The notes below the pieces were generated by a model, which had not been told where the DNA came from, made no database searches, and saw only the letters and a program-made list of their open reading frames with translations. Below, piece by piece: positions 55,901 to 64,000 of a stretch of 64,000 nt of DNA. This DNA is from Pestalotiopsis fici W106-1 (lineage: Eukaryota > Ascomycota > Sordariomycetes > Amphisphaeriales > Sporocadaceae), in NCBI RefSeq assembly GCF_000516985.1, contig NW_006917097.1, positions 2,704,593-2,768,592 on the forward strand, given 5' to 3'. The translations under genes were made by a program, and so were the position numbers. The first letter of the stretch is position 1, and every line of letters starts with the position of its first letter.

Positions 55901-58188
55901 CAAGCCACTGTGATCTCTGGCCGCTTTTATCACTCCACCTTCGGCAGTGCTCTGAGCCGGCGTTCTTTTTACGACTGAACCATAGTCCAAAAGAGTCCAC
56001 CGTTCTAAACAAGTCGGTAGTTGTCCGGGTCGTAACCGAGCAGTCATACGTCGTTCTAGACGATTTCTTTCAAATCTGACTGTTCAACTCACAACTTTTC
56101 CCTGTGATAATGGTGAGCCCGCTAGTGGCGGTGGGCTAAGATCCGTTGTTCCCTCTCTTACAGGTACCGCTCTGACTGTGCTATGCATGAATACGAGAGT
56201 CCAACCACAAGCAGACGCAACTGAGGAACTCTAAGCTTTGCCCTACCTGCAGTCCCCCTCCGTCTATTTCGCGACCAGGGTCCTGCGTATCTCTCTTTTG
56301 GCAGGAGTACTGGGTACATACTCTCAAGATCCTAGTCGCAGCCGCGAATCAGACCGATGCAGTAAAACCCCTGTCGACAAAACAGGAAACAACCCCCCCA
56401 TGGGATATGACCCACAGGCTCATGGCTCGAAGCGTAGGCGGTACCGATACTGATGATCTGCAGTAAGGAATATTTTTTTCTTTGCACTGCTGGCAACTAT
56501 TGACATGATCTTCACCCAGTTCTGGCTGATGGGGACGTGGGCTCACTCGCCTTGCCGCCCCGGGGTTGTGCGCTGGCAGGCGCCCATCATCTCTTTTGGG
56601 GAAAAAAGAAAAATGGAAAACATAAGCCCGCGACTCTACCCTGAAATGGACACACCTGCTGGGCGGCGCCCGTGTGATAATAATAAGTGACAGGGACAAC
56701 GACCCCTTTGCGCGCCATTGATACGCCCTGGGTAGCATCGTCCAGGAAGCTGCTTCTGATCCACCAGCCATCTCGACAATGACTTGGGTGCAAACACCTC
56801 ATTCTGTGCCAATCTGACTGGTGCAGAAGTCTGATTCCCAATACGAGCCGCACCTTGTTGACTGACCCGGTTGACTGGCCCAGTTGTCTGATAGGAAAAG
56901 ATGCTGGACTTGGGGGGGTACATCGACAGTCGTTGCCGCCGCCCAAGCTAACCAGGTGGTTTGCCAAAACACTCTTTTGTGAGCTCGGCCAGTGCGCTGG
57001 ACTCGGGTCTCGACGACGAGGTCACCGCAATACAATCCGAGACCTCGCTATGTTAGCACGCACGACTAAGTTGCAAGTGCTGGCCCATGGGTAAGTAAGT
57101 ACTGTGTATTGCTTACAAGCTGGCGGTCGTGAGAACCAATCCGAATCAATCCCTGCAAGCACGTTGAACTCTCCTTTGTACCGGGACCAACTCGTGGGTC
57201 TGGATCGTGCGGTACCAGGGCCGTCTCCGATGTGCATGGCTATCGCGAGACCTCCCAGAATTCTTCCCTCCCAAATCCAAGACGCCACTAAGAAGATATC
57301 GGTTTAGTGATCGTATCATCTTTGCCATACACACAGCTGGGCCTTTTCTCTACTATCGGGCCCATCCAGGTACACTTTCAGCTTACCTTAGGGCGTAGTG
57401 ATAGTTCAGTTTATCGCCATCTCCAGATCTTTCCCCAGCACTTCTACCAGTGGCTTTCTGGCGCCGGCCCCGTTCCCCCCAGAGCGTAGACTCCGAGCCT
57501 GAGCCCAGGCCTAGTCGCAGGTGATAAGTGAGAGAGTCTTCGTCAAGCCCTTTAGGCATTGCCATCTGCATATCAACAACCCAGCTGGCTCCCGGCATAC
57601 CCTCAGCTAGGAGTCCAGACCACTACCTTTTCTCTCTCTTCTTCAGCTCATCAGTTGTTCGGGTCTCTTTCCTTTGCCCTCTACCAGGGTCCTGGTCTCG
57701 GTCATTACATATCCGCTTGTCCAGCTATTATTGATTGCCATAATCGTTTTTCGATATTTTCCCTTCTTGACATATCCATACCCCTGGCACATCAAATTCT
57801 AGGCGCCACCTGGTGATTCTTTTGAGAATATTCCTTTCATCAAGCCAGGGTTTGCTCTGACCCATCCATTCGTTGTGTATGTTGCTTTCCGTCTCTTATA
57901 ATACTACATCTGCCGTTTTACCCTTGCCTCTGTCGATGTCGGATCGACCCGTTGGACATTTTCTTGTCTCTCCCGTTTCTTCTTTGGCAGATCGCTATCC
58001 TTGCATGGCGCAGTCCCAGAGTCTGCCACCACATAACTGACTTCCCGCAATAGTTGCTTCCAAGGTCTCTCATATTTCATCGTCCATTCGCTACTTTGAA
58101 ACATCTTTGCTCTCAGACTGGAGTGCATTTGCTGAATCCCGTCTATATCAACGGGGGTTGCGGACACTGTCCGGTATAAGACGGCAGG
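52910..58188. other. Large gene-free region and long leader of the GT2 gene
   Basis: No gene is supported in these 5.3 kb; all frames are short and without motifs. Sequence between about 54400 and 54760 is rich in TA words. From about 57560 to 58188 the plus strand is CT-rich, which fits the promoter and 5' leader of the downstream glycosyltransferase gene. Long upstream regions are usual for morphogenesis genes. Confidence 0.5.
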
Positions 58189-61100
58189 ATGGGATTGTCC
58201 AGTTATTTCAAGGCGAAGAGGCCCGAGGAGAAGAAGGGATCCTCCGAGGCCACCGTCCAGGCAACGCAGATCGAAAAGGCCAATGTCAATGCCAATGCAG
58301 CACTGAACCCTCTCGATGGACTCGACTTGCAAGTTCCGACGCCGCAATTTGGCTCGTCGAGGAATTCCATCTCGGGACGCTCGCAAACCAGCTCCGTGTT
58401 CATGGACGACATCAAGCACGAGGTCATGGTCAACTACCTCTACCAGCAACAGTGCTCCCACCTCTGGGTCAGTGATGGCAGTGGCGAGGTCGAAGGTGTG
58501 CTCTTGCGAAAGGTGAAAGGCCAATACATGGCCTGTCCGCCACAGCTCGCCGATTCGCCCTTTGCCATGGCAGCTACTGCCCTCAACCTTCCGGTATGTT
58601 GTAATTCTCCTTCTAAAGACGTGTTCGAAGCTAAAGTGGGCGACAGTGCACCATGACGGTCAATTCTAGAGTCATCAAGACGTTCTTGTCCTGGTCACCA
58701 GATGCCGTAGATGTGCCATTGATGAATGGCCTCAGAATCCAGATTCTGCCTACCATGGAGGATCTTCCCAGAGCAAGGAAGCACCAGTTTGCTGCCTTTG
58801 TCGCCTCCGAGGCGCTGCTTGTTGTTTGGGATGACGATGCGCTTCACTTGGTACAGCGTGCCAAGGCCATTGAGTCGGAGCTAATGGAGCTCGTCTGGGC
58901 AGCTGGTGACGAGGGAGAGGATGACGAGAAGAGGGCCCACCCTGGTGTCAGCGAGTATGAGATCGACGAGGAGAGCGGCGAGATCAAGCCTGAATCACGG
59001 CCAGTTCACATGCAAAACACTTATCTGGTATCCATCACCATGGTCATCGTCGTCGTATCCATTGGTGCTGCTTGGCGCCAGCTGGCTGTCGAGGTGTCAG
59101 TCGATGGAAGTTATGTGCGACTTGCTCTGTGTGCCCTGTTCCCCATTCAGATCTTCTTCACGCTATTCTTCGCTCAGGTCATTGTCGGTTGTCTGGCACA
59201 GATCTTCGGACCCATTCGTCAACTTACCATCAACTCCAAGTTTTACTCTGCCCGGCCTCCACCAAGAATACAATCCGGCGTTTTGCCCCATCTCACGGTC
59301 CAGTGTCCCGTCTATAAGGAGGGTCTCGGAGGTGTCATTGCCCCAACAGTCAAATCCATCAAGCAAGCCATTAGCACCTATGAGTTGCAGGGTGGCTCTG
59401 CCAACATTTTCATGAACGATGACGGTTTGCAGCTCATCTCTGAGGAGGAGCGCCAGGCCCGTATCGAGTTCTATGCCGACCACAGCATCGGTTGGGTCGC
59501 CCGGCCCAAGCATGGCGAGAACGGCTTCTTGCGTCGTGGAAAGTTCAAGAAGGCCTCTAACATGAACTTTGCCCTCATGATCTCCTGCAAGGTTGAAGAA
59601 AAGCTCGCCCAGTACAACCGCGGCCCCGAGTGGTCCCAAGTCGACGAGGCTCACGCCTACGAGAAGGCCCTCAAGGAGGTTCTTGAGGAGGACGGTCGCG
59701 CTTGGGCTGACGGTAACATTCGTGTCGGTGACTACATCTTGATCAGTAAGAATCCCTTGGGTAAATACCTGTCGCACTTGATTCTAACCACGTATAGTCG
59801 ATTCGGATACACGTGTGCCAGCTGATTGTCTCCTCGATGCGGTTTCCGAGATGGAGCAGTCTCCAGATGTCGGTATCATGCAGTTCTCCTCTGGTGTCAT
59901 GCAAGTCGTCAACACGTACTTTGAGAACGGTATCACCTTCTTCACCAACCTCATCTACAGTGCTATTCGTTACACTGTCTCGAACGGTGACGTTGCTCCT
60001 TTTGTCGGTCACAACGCCATCCTGCGCTGGAGTGCCATTCAGCAGGTCAGCTATGAGGATGAGGATGGTTACGAGAAGTTCTGGTCCGAGAGCCACGTAT
60101 CCGAGGACTTTGACATGTCTCTCCGTCTTCAGTGTTCCGGTTACATCATTCGTCTTGCCGCCTGGGCCGGTGAAGGTTTCAAGGAGGGTGTCTCGCTGAC
60201 CGTGTACGATGAACTCGCCCGCTGGGAGAAGTATGCCTATGGTTGCAATGAGCTGCTCTTCCACCCGATCCGCACCTGGCTCTGGAGGGGTCCCTTCACG
60301 CCGCTGTTCCGTCGCTTCCTCTTCTCCAACATTCGCTTCACGTCCAAGATCACCGTCATCTCGTACATCGGTACCTATTACGCCATCGGTGCGGCCTGGA
60401 TCCTGACGTCGGTCAATTACTTTGTCATGGGTTGGTACAACGGCTACCTCGACAAGTACTATGTCGACTCGTGGCAGGTCTGGTTCTCCATCATCATCGT
60501 ATTCAACGGGCTCGGTAACATTGCTCTGGCCGTCATGCGCTACCGTGTCGGCGAGCGCAGCCTGCTCGGTTCGCTGTGGGAGAACTTCAAGTGGACGTTC
60601 ATGTTGGCCATCTTCCTGGGCGGTCTCAGTCTGCACGTATCTCAGGCTCTGCTGGCGCACATGTTTGAGATTGACATGACCTGGGGCGCAACGTCCAAGG
60701 AGGCCGAGTTTTCCAACTTCTTCATCGAGGTTCCAAAGGTTTTGAAAAAGGTAAGCCCAACAAGAATTCCTCACACTCCACTCCTCCTCCCTCTTTGATA
60801 TTATGTCCTCTTTTTACCCCATCACACCATCCCACAAGGCGTGGCACGGTTCTTGATTTTCAGCTCAGTCGAGCAACCAACGGCGCCGCGCCACCTTATC
60901 CCCTCTATCCCCAATCCAGCCGACGGGCTGAAAATATCGGCCACATGCGGCTGGTGTGTGTAAGCGAACTTTTATAAAAGAGACCAATTGGCTAACATTT
61001 CTGTCTTCTCTTTGCGCAGTTCAAATTCTCCATGCTCTTCTCGCTCATCTTCATCGCGGGTATGATCATCCTTGCCGTCGCACCATTTGTGCCATATGAT

Positions 61101-61208
61101 TGGCGCATCACCGACTTTGTCGCCATTCTGCCCATGGCCACGGTCGCGACGTCGCACTTTTTGCTGCCGCTTGCGCTGAACCCGGCGCTCATGACATTCT
61201 CTTGGTAA
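58189..61208 (+). CDS. Membrane glycosyltransferase family 2 protein (fungal GT2, ZtGT2-like)
   Basis: Four exons (58189-58593, 58647-59745, 59798-60750, 61020-61208) encode 881 aa; introns are 53, 52 and 269 nt. A cytosolic N-terminus of about 280 aa (with VNYLYQQQCSHLWV) precedes two helices (YLVSITMVIVVVSIGAAW; LCALFPIQIFFTLFF). Then comes the GT-A domain: CPVYKEGL, the NDDG pair at D393/D394, IDSDTRVP (D503, D505), EDFDMSLRLQ (D605) and a QxxRW-like ELARW (R643, W644), followed by helices to the C-terminus. The architecture matches the ascomycete GT2 known from Zymoseptoria and Fusarium to be needed for hyphal growth on solid surfaces; the sugar product is unknown. The Q-to-E change in the QxxRW motif deserves note. 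Confidence 0.9.
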
Positions 61209-61879
61209 ATAAAAGACAAGGACATGAAAATTTATGTGGAATAAAGGGCTTGATGTTTTTTTAATGATGGAAAGCAAGGTTAATGACAAGACTGGGTTTG
61301 CTCGCAGCTTTTCTTTTTTAGAATGGACTTGCTGGAATACATGGTACTTTATAGATTGGCAACGGCGTTGTTCAACATCTCCCATAGTCTTGGAGATCAA
61401 CTAGTCATTTTCTCATATCATTTCATGAAGGGTTTTTACGAGCAAGATACCCCAAAGGGCACGGGAATTACTTGCTTAGGAGTCCCTATCACGACGGCTC
61501 ATCAGCTAGTTTGGAAGTTTGATATAGCATATTATGTTTTAGCTATATGAAACAGTAATAGAAGTTGTACAACACTCAGAATCTTGTTACGTTGTTAGCC
61601 TTTTACCAGACGATACTCGGGCGGGCCATGACTTGACCAGGCAGTTTGACTCGGGGCACTTGTTCAGCGGGGTTCGTCCCCTAGAGTACATTGCCAAAGT
61701 CGCTAGAATTTAGCGTACGTCTACCTGAATGCACTCCCTGAGTTGCTATCGAGATCTCTACGAGGAATAATACAACCCCTCCAAGAATACCTCTGATTAA
61801 ATAACCACCATCTACTTTCGCGTGCCTGCCATTCATGGTGTAGTATGAACTCACGGTCTGACGCTGTAAAGCTGCAGAT
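61209..61879. other. Intergenic region between GT2 and the bZIP gene
   Basis: Nothing coding is supported in these 671 bp, which hold the AT-rich GT2 3' flank and the upstream region of the bZIP gene. Confidence 0.5.
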
Positions 61880-62632
61880 ATGCCTAGAAAGGTAAGATGG
61901 ACGCCGCAGCGACAAGGTGCAAACTCGGACAAAAGCTGATACTGACCAACGCAGGTGCGCATCCCCACCTCCAAGGAAGAGAGCCGTCAGGCCCAGCAGC
62001 GGTCGCGTGCCCGCCATAGGGACTATGTCGCCAGCCTCGAGAAACGCGTCGCCGAGTTTGAGAGGCAGGGCGTCGAGGCGACGCTCGAGATGCAGAGGGC
62101 GGCGCAACGGGTAGCGGCCACAAATGAGCGGTTGCTGGCTCTGTTGACCCTTCGCGGGGTTCCGCGGCACGAGGTCGAGGCTTTCCTGGCGGCAGAGCCA
62201 ACTGCGCCCGACTCTGCTTCTGCATCGGTCAATGTGCATAGTACCGCTCTACCAGCCTCGGGGATGACACATGTGCAAGCTCCTTTGGAGAACCTGACCT
62301 CCCCCTCGACATGTCGGCAGTCAGGTCAAGTGAAGACTTGCGGCGAGGCATCGGACGGCCGGCAACAGAGTTGTCATGATCGTCGTCAGGTGCAGCAACT
62401 CTGTACTCCCGCCTCCAAGGCAATTTCGCCGATGGAAAATGATCGAGAAACGACTAGCAGCGCATTCCCAAAGGAGGTTACTTCCTGCGAAGCTGCAGCC
62501 ACCATCATTGTGAATCTGCGCGGCAACGGAGAAGGCTTGGTGGAGGCACGTCAGGCCCTTGGCTGCTCCGGGGATCTGCCTTGCTCTGTCAAGAACACAC
62601 ATTTATTTCAATTGATGAGTGAGATTCCTTGA
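61880..62632 (+). CDS. bZIP-type transcription factor
   Basis: The model has a four-codon first exon (61880-61891, MPRK), a 63-nt intron starting GTAAGA and ending CAG, and a second exon 61955-62632, giving 229 aa. The start is the weakest part, because the first exon is tiny and a different upstream exon is possible. The basic region reads RQAQQRSRARHRDYV and runs straight into the heptad region (LEKRVAEFERQGVEATLEMQ, then NERLLALLTLRGV), as in the fungal bZIP group with SRAR basic motifs. The position usually held by Asn (NQRRSRAR) is Ala here. The rest is low-complexity with some Cys residues (SCEAAATI, LGCSGDLPC). It is convergent with the ACR3 gene 76 bp away. Confidence 0.7.
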
Positions 62633-62708
62633 AGGAGTGTTTATAGACCGCGACACAATGTCCAAGGACTTTCGATTTCATATTTATTGGTCTCTTGCTA
62701 CGTCTACT

Positions 62709-64000
62709 CTATTCCCATCTATATCTCTTGGCTACGACTTTGACCAAGTACACGAGGCCAAGCAAAACCGGCACCTCAATCAAGGGACCGACCGTGGACG
62801 CCAGAGCTTGATCACTATCTGGACCAAAAGTGGCCACGGCGACGGCGATGGCCAGTTCAAAATTGTTACTTGCCGCGGTGAAGCTCTGCGTGGCAGCCAA
62901 CGAGTACGTGAATCCAAGTCGACGGGTGATCCACAATGTGCAGAAGAATATGATTAGGAAATACACAATCAGCGGGGCGGCCACCCGAATAACTGACACA
63001 ATCTGGTGGACGACCTGGCGCCCCTGGGACGCAAAGAGGACGAGAATGGTGTACAGCAGCCCAATCAGAGACCATGGAGATGCAAAGCGCAAAAAGACAC
63101 GCTGATACCATTCGGCGCCACACAAGCCGCGGAGTACAAACCTTGTGAAGATAGCCGCACCAAGCGGGATGCCCAGGAATACGGCAACGCTAGTAGCCAC
63201 GACCGAGTAGGATACCGTTACCGCGTTTTGATCATGGCTGATAATGTGGATGAAGAAGACGGCCAAAGGAGCAAAGAGAACCATCTGTAGCATCGAGTTG
63301 ATGGCCACGAGAATGGCGCAGTATTCGCTGTCGCCACCAGCAAGTCCAGTCCAGATGAGAACCTGCAGTCAAGAGAATCAGAGGCCGTAGTGGTTGGCAT
63401 CGGACATGTCATATACTTACCATGGCAATACATCTTCCGAGGCCGACCAAGATAAGACCTGCTCGTAGACCAGGCTCATCGGGCAAGAATGCCCATGATA
63501 GACCAAGCTATTACATCGAGTTCAGTACCGTATTCTAAGACGAGGGAAAAATTGATTTGCCCACCATCAAGAATGGAGCCACAATCCAGTTCATAATCAC
63601 ACTAAACAGTATTTGTTTCCAAACATCTCGACTGGCCAGAATCTCGTGGAGCGATTCGTATCGTACTTTACACAGAATCGGATACATCATGACGAGTAAG
63701 CCGACGGCTTAAAAAAAAAATGTCAGCAGGCAACAATCATGTACAATGGAATATATTCGTGCTTGCCTATGGGAACTGAGACGCCCACGAATTTCCCCTT
63801 CTCCAGCGCTGGACCCGTCTCTGGCACAAAGTTTCCGAGCAGTATCCCGATCAGCATGGCGAGAAATATCCAGACGGCGAGAAAACGGTCCAGTATCCCG
63901 AGAGACTTGAAGGCTGATGTCTTGGTAGTAGCGGAATCATGATCGGTGGATTCTTGTTGGCCCTCGGGATCTGCCTGCACAGGATCTGGCGTCTTTTCAG
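62709..64000 (-). CDS. ACR3: Arsenite efflux transporter ACR3 (5' end outside window)
   Basis: Four exon segments on the minus strand lie in the window (64000-63767, 63707-63565, 63507-63421, 63362-62709), giving 371 aa plus the missing N-terminal end. The frame is open to the window edge. Signature segments are LDRFLAVWIFLAMLIG, KFVGVSVPIAVGLLVMMYPIL, LGLGRCIAM with the conserved functional Cys, and WTGLAGGDSEYCAILVAIN. About ten membrane helices are expected. ACR3 exports arsenite (and antimonite in some species) across the plasma membrane. The first visible intron (63708-63766) has a GC donor (GCAAGC) instead of GT and ends in AAG after a T10 run. The neighbouring bZIP gene recalls the yeast Yap8/ARR1-ACR3 arrangement. 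Confidence 0.94.

Overview
The window comes from a filamentous ascomycete nuclear genome (Pezizomycotina; a Sordariomycete is my best guess). The evidence is spliceosomal genes with short introns of about 48-134 nt, GT...AG borders and CTNAC-like branch points, long gene-free gaps, a RNA polymerase III tRNA gene, and family content typical of such fungi: pectin lyase, GH105, GH76 and GH16 cell-wall proteins, urea permease Dur3, ACR3 arsenite efflux, a fungal GT2 membrane glycosyltransferase and a small cysteine-rich secreted protein. The exon structures given here were read by eye from splice signals, phase and family conservation.

Layout. 0-10.3 kb holds mostly secreted or wall-facing products: the 3' tip of an unknown gene, a PL1 pectin lyase, a convergent DUF1996 protein, an 8-cysteine small secreted protein, a glycine-zipper-like small protein, an intracellular CDA-fold deaminase and a GPI-type GH76 protein. 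10.3-22.6 kb holds a hypothetical protein downstream of a degenerate 68-bp tandem repeat, a basic Ser-rich fungal protein, the TFIIH core subunit Tfb2, a DUF1275 membrane protein and an MFS anion:cation symporter. The MFS gene is divergent from a cytosolic GH105 unsaturated glucuronyl/galacturonyl hydrolase (24.1-25.2 kb), which together look like a pectin-oligosaccharide uptake and cleavage pair. 25.7-40 kb holds tRNA-Val(AAC), the urea transporter Dur3 behind a cluster of GATA sites, an anoctamin/Ist2-like ER-plasma membrane protein, a 1314-aa degenerate RCK-type kinase fused to a very long C-terminal region, and an RNPS1-like SR protein. 40-58 kb is gene-poor, with only a FAS1 adhesion protein and a GH16 type II membrane protein. 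58-64 kb holds the GT2 glycosyltransferase, and then a bZIP-type regulator convergent with an ACR3 arsenite exporter that runs off the window end.

The most unusual object is the 33.8-38.2 kb gene. Its kinase fold is recognisable, but it has lost the HRD Asp (Asn), the DFG Asp (Ala), a P-loop Gly and the APE Glu, while an uninterrupted reading frame continues for roughly 900 further residues of unrecognised sequence. It is therefore probably an expressed pseudokinase with a new output module rather than a decayed gene. Other items worth following are the bZIP-ACR3 pair, the Dur3 GATA cluster, the divergent MFS-GH105 pair and the 8-Cys secreted protein.
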